A stretch of 64,000 nt of DNA from Streptococcus cristatus (GCF_001578775.1 NZ_KQ969063.1:125089-189088), one strand, 5' to 3'; positions 18,390 through 27,338 are shown, numbered from the stretch's first letter. The notes: a model not told the origin generated them from the sequence alone. A program made the numbers and translations.

Positions 18390-19285
18390 AGTACCCCCAT
18401 CAAGAGATAAACAGCAACGGACAGAACCATGGTCGTCTCCGTGATATATGTATAACGCTCCACCCGCTCCCGGATATTAAAGCGAGTTGGATCCTTGATA
18501 AACTGCTCAAACTGGACAGTCATCCAGATGACATTCAGCACTAAGACCACTACTCCGACATGGGAAATATTCCAGAGAAGGGCGAAATTGGTCAAGATAT
18601 CCAGCAGAGTCACCACCTCGATAAAGCGAGTGGCTTTTTTGTAACCAAAAAGCTTAGAATAAGTCACATACTCGGTCTCGTCTTTTGGCGCCCGAATCTT
18701 GCGGCAGACTTCCCAGATCAGACTTGGGAAATACATGGTAAAGGCCAGCAAGACGGTCGGTAGGGACAAGAGAGGCAGATTGTACTTGTAGCAAACAAAA
18801 GAGATAGTATAGAGATTCAAAATCATCATGACTGGATTATGGGTCACTAGAGCCAGAGGCAGAGAATTTTGAATCTTGTCACGCTTGAAGAACCAGAAGG
18901 ACATGAGAGTTCCGTAGATATAGAGAAAGAGGAACCAGCCGATATTGTTCATAAAGAGGATATTGAGAAGTACAGACACCGCTACGATAAAGCTGAGGGC
19001 AATAGCCAAGTCCTTCTTTTTAACCCGGCCAGATGGCAGAGCCCGATGAGGAAAGAGCCGCCTGTCGGTCTCATAGTCCTTGAAATCATCTGCAATCCGC
19101 AGAATCATCAGAAAGACAAAAATCGTAAAAATCCCAATCAACTCCTGATGGTCAAAGTGAAAGGTGGTCACTCCGTCATTGAGCAGAAGGACAAAATAAA
19201 TCTCAAAAAACATAATGGCAGCCACAAAAAAGCGCGGCAGCAAAGGAAACATTTCCTTATAATAAACAGCTAATCGTTTAAACAT
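18386..19285 (-). CDS. UbiA-family prenyltransferase
   Basis: A 299-residue integral membrane protein with about eight hydrophobic segments. The first aspartate-rich motif is visible as DDFKDYETDRR followed by PHRALPSGR, the usual D-x-x-D-x-x-x-D plus RPLPSG signature. The second loop carries an acidic motif (RAPKDETEY). UbiA enzymes transfer a prenyl chain from a prenyl diphosphate to an acceptor. In archaea one of them makes the second ether bond of membrane lipids; in bacteria others act on quinone precursors, haem or polyprenyl sugars. Streptococci make no ubiquinone, and no quinone genes are nearby. It overlaps the decarboxylase-like gene by 16 bases. Confidence 0.85.
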   Translation of the reverse strand: MFKRLAVYYKEMFPLLPRFFVAAIMFFEIYFVLLLNDGVTTFHFDHQELIGIFTIFVFLMILRIADDFKDYETDRRLFPHRALPSGRVKKKDLAIALSFIVAVSVLLNILFMNNIGWFLFLYIYGTLMSFWFFKRDKIQNSLPLALVTHNPVMMILNLYTISFVCYKYNLPLLSLPTVLLAFTMYFPSLIWEVCRKIRAPKDETEYVTYSKLFGYKKATRFIEVVTLLDILTNFALLWNISHVGVVVLVLNVIWMTVQFEQFIKDPTRFNIRERVERYTYITETTMVLSVAVYLLMGVL

Positions 19286-20142
19286 AGCTTTTCTCCAATC
19301 TTTTCACCCATTTGAATCTGGGTTTCTATTCCGAGGTCTGAGTAAGTCAAAATATCCTGATCCATGCGAATCGTGCCTTCCGGATAGAGGACAAGAATGG
19401 TTGAACCGCCCAGACCAAAGCAGCCCTTCTCCTGTCCCCTGACCAAATGGTCCTGACTGTGATTGTATATTCTTCCGACCAAGAGAGCGCCTACTTCCAT
19501 CTGCAGGACAGGTCCTAGGTCGGTATCTAAAAGACAGTATTCTCTTTTATTTTCCTTGTAAATCAAGCGCCACTTCTGGGCTACCTGCCTAACCGTATGC
19601 AAGCGGCCCTTGATTTTTCGACTTAGGGTAATTCTGCCGGATTCAGCAGCCAGATAGCGGTGCAGGTCTTCCACTCCCAAACGATAGATAAGCGCTGTTC
19701 CGCCAGTGAACAGCTGATCTAAGTCATCATCCAACAGTAACTCAGCTAGCCTGTATGTCTGCCCTTTAATCATCAGCTGCAAGTCCTGACTGATGGTAAA
19801 AACCTCTAACTTAGCATCCGCCACAGCCAGTACTTGACTGTCAGAACAGACCGGACGCAGATTGGGCTTGATTTTTCTCTGGAAGAAAGCCGAGAAGCTA
19901 GAATAGGGGCCATCTTCATAGTCAGCTAGATCCAGCTGATAACTTTCAACAAAAGCTGCTATTTTCTTTCGAGAAAATGCAGTATAGTCTTTCAAAGTCA
20001 GAAGATAAGACAGGCTAGGTCGAGTCAAGATAGGCAATAGGAAGCGACCCCAAGCAGTACCATAAAGCTTATCTAACAGCCCCGCCTTGTATTCTGTCGG
20101 TTCCACTACTTGGCCAGTCTTTCTCTGATAGACCTTAACCAT
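19270..20142 (-). CDS. phosphatidylserine decarboxylase-like protein
   Basis: A 290-residue protein of the PSD family. The pyruvoyl-forming site is GGST at residues 245-248, the usual place of LGST, so self-cleavage before Ser247 would give the pyruvoyl cofactor. The other triad residues are recognisable: Asp109 (normally followed by Gly, here by Ala) and His161 in EDLHRY. PSD enzymes decarboxylate phosphatidylserine to phosphatidylethanolamine, and the archaeal counterpart acts on archaetidylserine. I chose the ATG at 20142, which overlaps the synthase stop by 8 bases; a TTG at 20163 is the alternative. The residue change after Asp109 hints at altered processing or substrate. Confidence 0.85.
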   Translation of the reverse strand: MVKVYQRKTGQVVEPTEYKAGLLDKLYGTAWGRFLLPILTRPSLSYLLTLKDYTAFSRKKIAAFVESYQLDLADYEDGPYSSFSAFFQRKIKPNLRPVCSDSQVLAVADAKLEVFTISQDLQLMIKGQTYRLAELLLDDDLDQLFTGGTALIYRLGVEDLHRYLAAESGRITLSRKIKGRLHTVRQVAQKWRLIYKENKREYCLLDTDLGPVLQMEVGALLVGRIYNHSQDHLVRGQEKGCFGLGGSTILVLYPEGTIRMDQDILTYSDLGIETQIQMGEKIGEKLCLND

Positions 20143-20767
20143 GCGGGAGAACCCCCAGACCAATCAGACTTGCAACTGCTAGAATCGCAAAAGCCAGATA
20201 GGCCAGCTTGTTTGGCTTGGGAATCCGGCAGTTGTAGACAAATAGGAAGGGCAGCAAAAGAGACAAGCCCAGCCACACCCAGGCATAGAGACCAGGTGCC
20301 AGCCATTGACAGACCAGATAGGTCAGAGGGAAAAAGAGGGCACTGTAAGTCACGGGCAAGCCGATAAAATATGAGCTCGATCCTTCATCATGCTTAGCCA
20401 AGCGGTTAAAATGCGCCAAGCGCGTAACTGCAGCCAAGACATAGAGGACAGCCAAGATGATATTGGCCGCTCCCAAGGGCAGCTGAATCATGAGGAGCAC
20501 CGCCGGGAGAGCCGCAAAGCTAATCATGTCGCAGAGCGAATCAATCTCAATGCCAAAACGCTTCTGACTTTCAGTACGCTTCATCCGTCGCGCCACCACG
20601 CCATCAAAGAGGTCACAGATACCGCTAACGATAAAGGCCATCATAGCTAGCCGCAGCTGGGACTGAATAATGGCATAAACTGCCAACAGTGCAAAGGCAG
20701 CGCCTATATAGGTCAGGATAACAGATTTGTCGTATTCGCCGATAAACAAAGCTTCATTCTTCTTCAT
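20135..20767 (-). CDS. CDP-alcohol phosphatidyltransferase, phosphatidylserine-synthase type
   Basis: A 210-residue membrane protein with about six hydrophobic segments. The CDP-alcohol signature is visible as CDLFDGVVARR, then FGIEIDSLCDMISF, supplying the four aspartates that hold the metal and the CDP-lipid. The D-S-L-C-D-M-I-S-F-x-x-L-P-A run is typical of class II phosphatidylserine synthases rather than PgsA. It would exchange CMP for serine on a CDP-activated lipid. The decarboxylase-like gene follows with an 8-base overlap, as expected for consecutive steps. The start overlaps the end of the upstream PEP-type enzyme by 14 bases. Confidence 0.85.
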   Translation of the reverse strand: MKKNEALFIGEYDKSVILTYIGAAFALLAVYAIIQSQLRLAMMAFIVSGICDLFDGVVARRMKRTESQKRFGIEIDSLCDMISFAALPAVLLMIQLPLGAANIILAVLYVLAAVTRLAHFNRLAKHDEGSSSYFIGLPVTYSALFFPLTYLVCQWLAPGLYAWVWLGLSLLLPFLFVYNCRIPKPNKLAYLAFAILAVASLIGLGVLPHG

Positions 20768-23249
20768 GAATTCTTATTTCTCCTCTTCTTCCATCTAGAG
20801 TAACCAGCATGCCAGTTTCTAGCAGCTGAGTTGCATTCTTGGCGCAGACCAGAGCTGGAACCCCACATTCCCGAGCGACAATAGAGGCATGACAGAGAAC
20901 TCCGCCGTACTCTGTCACAAGACCGCCCAGAATACCGAAAACATAACTCCAACCCGTATCTGTATAGCGAGTGACAAGAATTTCTCCCGGCTCAATCGTC
21001 TCAATATCAGCCAAATCCAAGAGCACTCGAACCCGACCGGTTACCTGACCGCTGCTGGCTGGCATTCCCGTCAGCAGGGCCTGACTATCATGGGCCCCCT
21101 CTTCCAGGCTCATCTCTTTGTCAGTCAAATCACCCACTGGTTCAAAATTTCGATAGGCCTGGCAATAATGCTGATTACCTGCTGCTTCTTCTTGAAGCTG
21201 GTCGGCAGTCTTTTGCCCTTCCATAAAGGCAGTCAGACTTTCTTTCTTAATGTAAAAAACATCTTGAGAATCTTTCAGAAAGCCTTGCTTTTCATAGGCT
21301 CGGCCGAGTTTGAGGCTAATCTGACGAATGAGATGGTAATAGCGCGTGGAAATATCCTTGAACTCCTCTCGCCACCAGAGCAAGTTCCGCAGGTCTTGAC
21401 TGATTTTTTCTATCTTTTTCTGCTTGACTTGAGATAGATGGGCAAGATTCAGTTTAGACTCTGAGACAGGACTGAGCGAAGCTTTGGCCGCTTGGTAATA
21501 AGCTGTATCAGCAACCAACTGTTGGACCGCTGTCAGAACCTGATGAGCATCTTCTTCATAACTAGCTACTCGCAAGTCCAGCTCCCGTGTCGAGTGATAG
21601 CCAAAAACCTTTTGAAAATCCTGAATCTTGATAAAATCTGCTCGCTCAGGATATTGTGCAGCCAGTTCCTGCAACTCTTCCACCGATAACTTCAGCCAAT
21701 CGTCTGTCAGTTTCTCCTCTGCCAAAATAAGATCCGCAGCTTCCAGCATTCGAGCCAAAGGCTTGGTATGAGAAACATTTCCCAACTTAGCTATCAGTTG
21801 GAAAAATTCATCAACCGTCAGCCATTTGAGTAGACTGGTCTTTTTCATAGACAGCTGGACCGTATTGATGTAGGCCTGCCAGAAATAAGTTCCCTCACTG
21901 TCTAAATAAGCCTGATTTAGCACTAACTGCCAAAGACTCTCGACTTGCTGGAGCGGGCTTTGGTCGTTCAGTTCTCGTATTTCTTGATTTAGGCGGGTAA
22001 ATTGCTGGCGCAGCTCTTGCAGCTTGTCTGGCGCCTGATGCAGAAAGGTTTTAGTTACTTTTTGTGTTTTCAAAGCTACCCGCAGGAAATTCAAGAGCAA
22101 GACTGGACTTAATTTGCTGGTAAAACCTTGACCTTGGTAGTCTTTAGTGACTCCCAGCTCATCATCAAAGTCTCGCTCAATATAGCCCGGAATCTGCTCC
22201 ATACCTTGCTTGACCACTCCTAAGTTCCAGAAAGGCCGTGCATAGTGCAGGCGCATCAGCGGTGGCATCACACCATCTGGCTCTAGGCCAATTGCCAGCA
22301 AAAAGCTGGAGAGTGCCTCTTGCCAAGAATGACGGTAAAGGCTCCACATCAGGTTTGGACAGGGCTGGGCCGCCACGCCACCATCCCGAAAATTCGCCGT
22401 CGTCCAGCGGCCACTGTCGATTTTAGTTGGTACTGTCGTGATGGGCCGAGCCTGCAGTAGATAAACTTGCTCTTGTACGGTACACCACTCAATATCCATC
22501 GGCCGACCAAAATACGCCACAATCTCCAAAACCTGCGAGTGCAGCTTCTGCAAGACTGCCAGAGGGATTTCAGTCTTTTCAAACTGAAGCCAGTCTGGCT
22601 TGTACCAAGCAAGAGCTAGCTGCTCAGGATTGACTTGACCGCTAACCAAACTCTCAGCCGAGCCTTTTACATACTCAAGCAGCATGGACTGGTCCTGATT
22701 AGTCGCCACATCTAGGGAAAAGCAGACGCCGCTGAAGTCAGGCTCTATCTGCTCCTGAATCAGCACTGCCATGGCAAAATCCTGCTCTGCCAGACCCTGA
22801 CGCTGCCAGTAAGCCAAGGCCTCTGGATTAAAAAGAGAAAGCAGACAGGAACGAATGCCCTGCTCAATTTCTGACAGTGTCCGGCAATTGCCAATCGAGT
22901 CATACTGCCCAGCAAATGACATGTTCTGCCCGTCTTCTAAAAGGGCACTGCTGCGAACGATATAAGCTTGATTTTCCTGACAAAAGTATGCTAACTGCTG
23001 TAGCCAAGCTAGCTCCAAGGGATACTGCTGCAAACGCTCCGCAATTTCCTCCTTACCCAAATGAATTAACTCTTTAAGTCCCTCTTTTGAGTATTCTGGC
23101 AGAGCTGCTCTTAGCCAAGCCATTACTTGGTCTGCCGGCAAAATCAGAGCCTTGGGAACCGAAAGCCCCAGCTGACAGAGGTTGATTAACTGATTGATTT
23201 TACCGCCATAGACGGCCGAAGGCTCTTTTTCCAGCCATAGTTCTTTCAT
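20754..23249 (-). CDS. PEP synthase/rifampin phosphotransferase-like enzyme 2
   Basis: An 831-residue paralogue of the enzyme at 15903-18389. The ATP-grasp domain shows VYGGKINQLINL, AYIVRSSALLEDG, MSFAGQYDS and LLQARPITT. The middle domain is helical. The C-terminal phosphohistidine domain contains GGVLCHASIVARECGVPAL, with the active His in LCHAS. Overall identity to the other copy looks low, so they probably do different jobs. I start at the ATG at 23249, which follows GGGAG; a longer open frame runs into the preceding gene and is unlikely. It lies 14 bases after the CarS-like gene. Having two such enzymes in one lipid operon suggests two phosphorylation steps. Confidence 0.8.
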   Translation of the reverse strand: MKELWLEKEPSAVYGGKINQLINLCQLGLSVPKALILPADQVMAWLRAALPEYSKEGLKELIHLGKEEIAERLQQYPLELAWLQQLAYFCQENQAYIVRSSALLEDGQNMSFAGQYDSIGNCRTLSEIEQGIRSCLLSLFNPEALAYWQRQGLAEQDFAMAVLIQEQIEPDFSGVCFSLDVATNQDQSMLLEYVKGSAESLVSGQVNPEQLALAWYKPDWLQFEKTEIPLAVLQKLHSQVLEIVAYFGRPMDIEWCTVQEQVYLLQARPITTVPTKIDSGRWTTANFRDGGVAAQPCPNLMWSLYRHSWQEALSSFLLAIGLEPDGVMPPLMRLHYARPFWNLGVVKQGMEQIPGYIERDFDDELGVTKDYQGQGFTSKLSPVLLLNFLRVALKTQKVTKTFLHQAPDKLQELRQQFTRLNQEIRELNDQSPLQQVESLWQLVLNQAYLDSEGTYFWQAYINTVQLSMKKTSLLKWLTVDEFFQLIAKLGNVSHTKPLARMLEAADLILAEEKLTDDWLKLSVEELQELAAQYPERADFIKIQDFQKVFGYHSTRELDLRVASYEEDAHQVLTAVQQLVADTAYYQAAKASLSPVSESKLNLAHLSQVKQKKIEKISQDLRNLLWWREEFKDISTRYYHLIRQISLKLGRAYEKQGFLKDSQDVFYIKKESLTAFMEGQKTADQLQEEAAGNQHYCQAYRNFEPVGDLTDKEMSLEEGAHDSQALLTGMPASSGQVTGRVRVLLDLADIETIEPGEILVTRYTDTGWSYVFGILGGLVTEYGGVLCHASIVARECGVPALVCAKNATQLLETGMLVTLDGRRGEIRIHEEE

Positions 23250-23263
23250 CAAAAACTCCCATC

Positions 23264-23854
23264 TCACATACGGTTTTTCCTGAGCTTGGCCCAATAGAGC
23301 AGGCGATTGACTCCCAGATGCGTGCCCGCCCCCAGAATCAGTATGCCCAGCATCTGCTGCCAAGACAGAGGGATATAGAAAAGCAAGCAAATAATACAGC
23401 CAATCAAGGAATCAATCTGGTCGATCCAGATAAAAGTCCATTTCCAGCCATTCTCCGCCGTCTTGCCCTCTCTGATTTCCAACCGGCGCTTGATGAAGCT
23501 ATTGGGCAACTCAAACAAAACATAGGCCAGCCCCAAAAGAGCCCCAAACACTAGATTAAAGAGCACGGTATTTTCGTAGAAGGCATAGACCAAGTGCAGC
23601 TTCTCTAGGGTAGGAATACTCTTCAAAAGCAAGCCCCAGAGAATCTGCGCCAAAGCTCCCCAGACAATCATGCCAAAGAAACCTTTCCAGGTCTTGTTGT
23701 CTCCAAAAAGCCTCTTCCCATCCTTTAACATCAGCCCAGCATCCATGGGTCGATAAGCCGCCTCTAGCAGTGAAGACTTGCAAAAGATCATATTCAGAAC
23801 TCCAGCCAGAATAACCGGCATCAGGGTGATATATAAGGCAAGAATCGAACGCAT
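23264..23854 (-). CDS. CDP-archaeol synthase (CarS)-like CTP transferase
   Basis: A 196-residue membrane protein with about five hydrophobic segments. The key motif is RLFGDNKTWKGFFG near residue 48, followed by ELPNSFIKRRL and WIDQIDSLIG. These match CarS and the wider CdsA superfamily, in which D-Q-x-D-S binds the catalytic metals. Such enzymes join CTP to a lipid phosphate to make a CDP-lipid. The streptococcal housekeeping cdsA is a longer, different protein and is not in this window. First gene of the seven-gene operon; AGGA precedes the ATG, and an extended -10 promoter lies about 70 bases upstream. Confidence 0.78.
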   Translation of the reverse strand: MRSILALYITLMPVILAGVLNMIFCKSSLLEAAYRPMDAGLMLKDGKRLFGDNKTWKGFFGMIVWGALAQILWGLLLKSIPTLEKLHLVYAFYENTVLFNLVFGALLGLAYVLFELPNSFIKRRLEIREGKTAENGWKWTFIWIDQIDSLIGCIICLLFYIPLSWQQMLGILILGAGTHLGVNRLLYWAKLRKNRM

Positions 23855-24213
23855 ACTTATTTCCTATTCTTTTTATGAAAATCAGTCTGAAAAAAATCAA
23901 AGGACTCCTCAAACTTATATATATCATTATACCATAAGTCGTAAAGCCCCTTTTCCAATAAGCCCTACACATCTGTCGCATCTGACAAGGAGCAACGCTT
24001 GACTCCCCTTCCGCTTTATCAACTCCAAAGCTGCCTGCTAGAATAATATCGCCTTTAAACCACACAAAAAGCCTCATAAGAACTTCTAAGGAAACCAGCA
24101 TGGGCCATTAAAAGTTACTTATGAAGCCTATAAATATGAGTTTTCTCTAGAAAAGAAACAAACTATTTTTGCTTGGTCTTAAACCACTAACCTTCAAAAG
24201 GCGCGCAATTCTT
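23855..24213. other. 359-bp intergenic region between dtd and the lipid-like operon
   Basis: This AT-rich stretch holds the likely operon promoter at 23926-23934 (minus strand). An open frame spanning much of it overlaps the CarS-like gene and has no ribosome site, so I see no gene here. No clear terminator for dtd is visible. Confidence 0.7.
23926..23934 (-). promoter_or_regulatory. extended -10 promoter of the lipid-like operon
   Basis: Read on the minus strand, TGGTATAAT is a perfect extended -10 element. I see no good -35 at 16-18 bases; extended -10 promoters can do without one. Confidence 0.6.
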
Positions 24214-24657
24214 TCACCGATTTTTGGTGTCAAGTAAAATAGTCACCGGTCCATCATTTACCAATTCCACCTGCATATCTGCTCCGAACACACCTGTCTT
24301 GACTGGCACTTGCTCAGCTAACAGCTGGTTAAACTTGTCATAAAAGGGACTAGCCATATCCGGCTTGGCTGCACCTGTAAAGGCTGGCCGATTTCCCTTT
24401 TTGGTATCTGCATGAAGCGTAAATTGGGAAATGGAAAGAATCTCCCCTCCAATATCTTGAACAGAAAGATTCATCTTATCTTCCACATCGGAAAAAATCC
24501 GCATATTGACAATCTTCCTGACCGCGTAGTCCATATCTTCCTGACTATCATCAGGCCCGACACCTACCAAGAGCAGGAGACCTTGTTCAATGCTGCTATG
24601 CAGCTGTTGGTCAATACTGACTTGAGCACGTTTGACACGCTGAATGACAATTTTCAT
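24214..24657 (-). CDS. dtd: D-aminoacyl-tRNA deacylase
   Basis: A 147-residue cytoplasmic enzyme that hydrolyses D-amino acids (and glycine on tRNA-Ala) from mischarged tRNA. The conserved SQFTL motif is near residue 76 and RPAFTGAA near residue 90; the C-terminal [11 protein letters not shown] is also diagnostic. The length is normal for the family. It follows rel by 47 bases on the same strand, the common rel-dtd order in Firmicutes, so the two are probably co-transcribed. Confidence 0.96.
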   Translation of the reverse strand: MKIVIQRVKRAQVSIDQQLHSSIEQGLLLLVGVGPDDSQEDMDYAVRKIVNMRIFSDVEDKMNLSVQDIGGEILSISQFTLHADTKKGNRPAFTGAAKPDMASPFYDKFNQLLAEQVPVKTGVFGADMQVELVNDGPVTILLDTKNR

Positions 24658-24704
24658 ATCTTTCCCTTTATTTCTGACTACTATCTACTCTGACAGGCTC
24701 GCAC

Positions 24705-26924
24705 TTAGCCATTGGTTCGTTTGACCGAATACACCTCTGGCACGCTCTTGATCTTATCCACCACCGTCGTCAGCATGGACAGATTAGCAATGCCAAAAGA
24801 AACATGGATATTAGCAAATTTCATATCCTTAGTTGGCTGGGCATTAACCGTTGAGATGTTTTTGGTGGTATTAGACAGCACCTGCAACACATCGTTAAGG
24901 AGGCCAGACCGATTGAGACCATAAATGTCAATGTGAGCCGTGTACTCTTTAGTCGAATTATTTTCTTCCCATTCCACATCAAGCAAGCGCTGTTCGTAAT
25001 TTTCCTGAGCCTTGAGATTCATGCAGTCTTGCCGGTGAATAGCTACGCCGCGTCCTTTGGTAATGTAACCAACAATATCGTCACCAGGCACAGGATTACA
25101 GCACTTAGCAATCCGAATGAGGAGACCAGACGCCCCCTGAATGACCACACCGCCTTCGTGCTTGACCTTAAGGGTGTCTTTTTTATTTTCGACCTTAACT
25201 TCACCACCCTTGACCAATTCCTCCGCCTCTGCTTTGGCCTTGGCCCGCTCTTCCTCACGGCGTTCTTTTTCCGTCAAGCGGTTGAAAATACTAATGGCAC
25301 CGATCTCACCGAAACCAATTGCCGCAAAAAGCGCTTCTTCGGTCTTATAGCTGGTCTTTTGGAGCACATCTTCCATGTGCTTCTTGTCCATGTACTTATT
25401 GGCTACATAACCATTCTCCTGAAATTGAGCCTGCAAGAGCTCTCGCCCCTTAGAAATAGACAGCTCCTTGTCTTGATTTTTAAAGAACTGACGGATTTTA
25501 TTTCTAGCCTTGCTGGTCTTGACAAGATTAAGCCAGTCACGACTCGGTCCAAAGGAATTGGCATTGGTGATGATTTCCACCTGATCCCCAGTCTTCAGCT
25601 TGGTATTGAGCGGCACCATGCGGCCATTGACCTTAGCTCCTGTCGCCTTCTCCCCAACCTTAGTATGGATCTCATAGGCAAAATCAATGGGTCCTGAGTC
25701 CTTAGGCAAAGAACGCACTGCTCCATCCGGTGTGAAGACATAGATTTCCTCAGCAAGATAGCTTTCCTTAACCGAATCAACAAATTCCTTTGCATCACCA
25801 GACTGATTCTGCAATTCCATCAATTCCTTGATCCAATTCATCCCGATGGCAGATTCCTTGCCGTCAACTTGACCCTTAATTCCTTTTTTATAGGCCCAGT
25901 GAGCAGCGACCCCGTATTCTGCGACTTCGTGCATTTCCTTGGTTCGAATCTGAAACTCAATCGGACCTTTAGGACCATAAACAGTCGTATGGATAGACTG
26001 GTAGCCGTTGGCCTTGCGATTGGCAATATAATCCTTGAAACGCCCCGGCATGGGTTTCCAAAGCTCATGGATGTAGCCCAGCATGGCATAGACATCACTG
26101 TGAGTGCTCAAAATGCAGCGAATGGCAATCAGATCATAGATCTCATCAAACCGCTTCTTCTTGTCCTGCATTTTGCGGTAGATGGAGTAAATATGCTTGG
26201 GACGACCATAAATCTTCCCATGCAGATTGCGCTCACCCGCGTAGGTTTCAATCTTGTGGACAACTTCCTCTACCAGAGCTTCCCGCTCTCGACGCTTCTC
26301 CTTCATCATGTGGGAGATTTTATAAAACTCCGTCGGATTGAGATAACGGAAAGACAAGTCTTCCAATTCCCATTTGACACTGGAAATCCCCAAACGATGG
26401 GCCAGAGGAGCATAGATTTCCATCGTTTCCTGCGAGATTCGCTCTTGTTTGTCTGGCCGTAAATGATTCAGAGTACGCATATTATGCAGACGGTCAGCCA
26501 GCTTGACCAAGATCACTCGAAGGTCTTCAGACATGGCCATGAGCATCTTGCGATGATTTTCCGCCAACTGTTCTTCGTGAGACTTGTATTTGACTTTCCC
26601 AAGCTTGGTTACACCATCCACAATCACGCGCACATCATGACCGAATTCCCGCTCCAGATCGTCCAAGGTCGCCGCCGTATCCTCTACGACATCATGCAAA
26701 AAACCACAGGCTACTGAAACAGCATCCAACTTGAGCTTGGCTAAAATTCCCGCCACCTGAATCGGGTGGACGATATAGGGCTCTCCCGACTGACGAGTTT
26801 GCCCGCTATGGCATTCCATCGCATAAATCAGTGCTTTTTGAACAAAAGCTACATCCTCTGCAGCTAAATATTTTTTTGTTAGGGCTACAACCTGATTCCC
26901 CGTTAAATTTTCTTCTTTTGGCAT
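24705..26924 (-). CDS. rel: bifunctional (p)ppGpp synthetase/hydrolase Rel
   Basis: A 739-residue long RelA/SpoT homologue that makes and degrades (p)ppGpp in the stringent response. Domains in order: HD hydrolase (residues about 25-180, with FLHDVVED), synthetase (about 240-350, with YQSIHTTVYGP), TGS (about 395-455, with VFTPDGAVRSLP), helical/zinc-finger region with KCCNPVPGD near 625, and a C-terminal ACT domain. The intact HD motif suggests that hydrolysis is active. GGAGAG precedes the ATG. Confidence 0.96.
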   Translation of the reverse strand: MPKEENLTGNQVVALTKKYLAAEDVAFVQKALIYAMECHSGQTRQSGEPYIVHPIQVAGILAKLKLDAVSVACGFLHDVVEDTAATLDDLEREFGHDVRVIVDGVTKLGKVKYKSHEEQLAENHRKMLMAMSEDLRVILVKLADRLHNMRTLNHLRPDKQERISQETMEIYAPLAHRLGISSVKWELEDLSFRYLNPTEFYKISHMMKEKRREREALVEEVVHKIETYAGERNLHGKIYGRPKHIYSIYRKMQDKKKRFDEIYDLIAIRCILSTHSDVYAMLGYIHELWKPMPGRFKDYIANRKANGYQSIHTTVYGPKGPIEFQIRTKEMHEVAEYGVAAHWAYKKGIKGQVDGKESAIGMNWIKELMELQNQSGDAKEFVDSVKESYLAEEIYVFTPDGAVRSLPKDSGPIDFAYEIHTKVGEKATGAKVNGRMVPLNTKLKTGDQVEIITNANSFGPSRDWLNLVKTSKARNKIRQFFKNQDKELSISKGRELLQAQFQENGYVANKYMDKKHMEDVLQKTSYKTEEALFAAIGFGEIGAISIFNRLTEKERREEERAKAKAEAEELVKGGEVKVENKKDTLKVKHEGGVVIQGASGLLIRIAKCCNPVPGDDIVGYITKGRGVAIHRQDCMNLKAQENYEQRLLDVEWEENNSTKEYTAHIDIYGLNRSGLLNDVLQVLSNTTKNISTVNAQPTKDMKFANIHVSFGIANLSMLTTVVDKIKSVPEVYSVKRTNG

Positions 26925-27045
26925 GCATTCTCTCCGCTTTCTTGCCTACTATTTTAACATTTTTAAATCAATATGAAAACCAAGAGGACTAGAATAAAAG
27001 TAAGGTGGCAGAATAGAACTACGTTTTCAAAGTTTTAGCTTGTCA

Positions 27046-27210
27046 ACCTTGTTTCCGAGCTAAGGTTTAAAAACTTTCCTAGAGTTATAAACAGTTCCAG
27101 CCCCACGAGGTTGCTCGATAATCCATGGCTATTGAGCAAGCAGCTGCAACCTCAAGGATCTCTTTCTAATAAAAAGCGAGGCCGAGACACTTTTGTCTCA
27201 ACCTCCGTGA
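27046..27210. repeat. cluster of nested inverted repeats downstream of a small gene and upstream of rel
   Basis: AACCTT/AAGGTT lies at 27046-27068. AGGTTGC (27108-27114) pairs with GCAACCT (27146-27152), while the overlapping TTGCTC (27111-27116) can instead pair with GAGCAA (27134-27139). GAGGCCGAGACA...TGTCTCAACCTC at 27178-27207 forms a hairpin that can end transcription of the small gene and resembles the ends of the 173-bp repeat. No gene is visible in it. Confidence 0.6.
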
Positions 27211-27338
27211 TGAAAATGATGTACTTTCTCCATATGAGCTATATCTTTTAGAAACTCATAATAGGCATAGATGAGGTAACCAGCAGAGGCTACACCCAAA
27301 ATAGCTATTGATACTTCAAATAAGGTAGACAAAGACAT
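27198..27338 (-). CDS. 46-residue membrane peptide, unknown function
   Basis: A short gene with strong signals: AGGAGG six bases before the ATG, and a promoter at 27444-27472. The peptide has one hydrophobic helix (about residues 8-28, including IAILGVASAGYLIYAYY). A short charged stretch and a histidine-rich end with HHFHH follow. I do not recognise it. Size and topology recall small membrane toxins of type I systems or membrane regulatory peptides, but no antisense RNA can be proven here. The stop lies inside the left arm of a terminator-like hairpin. Confidence 0.65.
   Translation of the reverse strand: MSLSTLFEVSIAILGVASAGYLIYAYYEFLKDIAHMEKVHHFHHGG

Noticed and set aside
23250..23390. 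Extended N-terminus for the second PEP-synthase-like enzyme
   Set aside because: Low-complexity residues encoded inside the CarS-like gene; the ATG at 23249 has a ribosome site and aligns with the domain start.
23556..24101. 181-codon minus-strand frame upstream of and overlapping the CarS-like gene
   Set aside because: It runs in another frame through the promoter and the CarS gene and has no ribosome site or recognisable domain.
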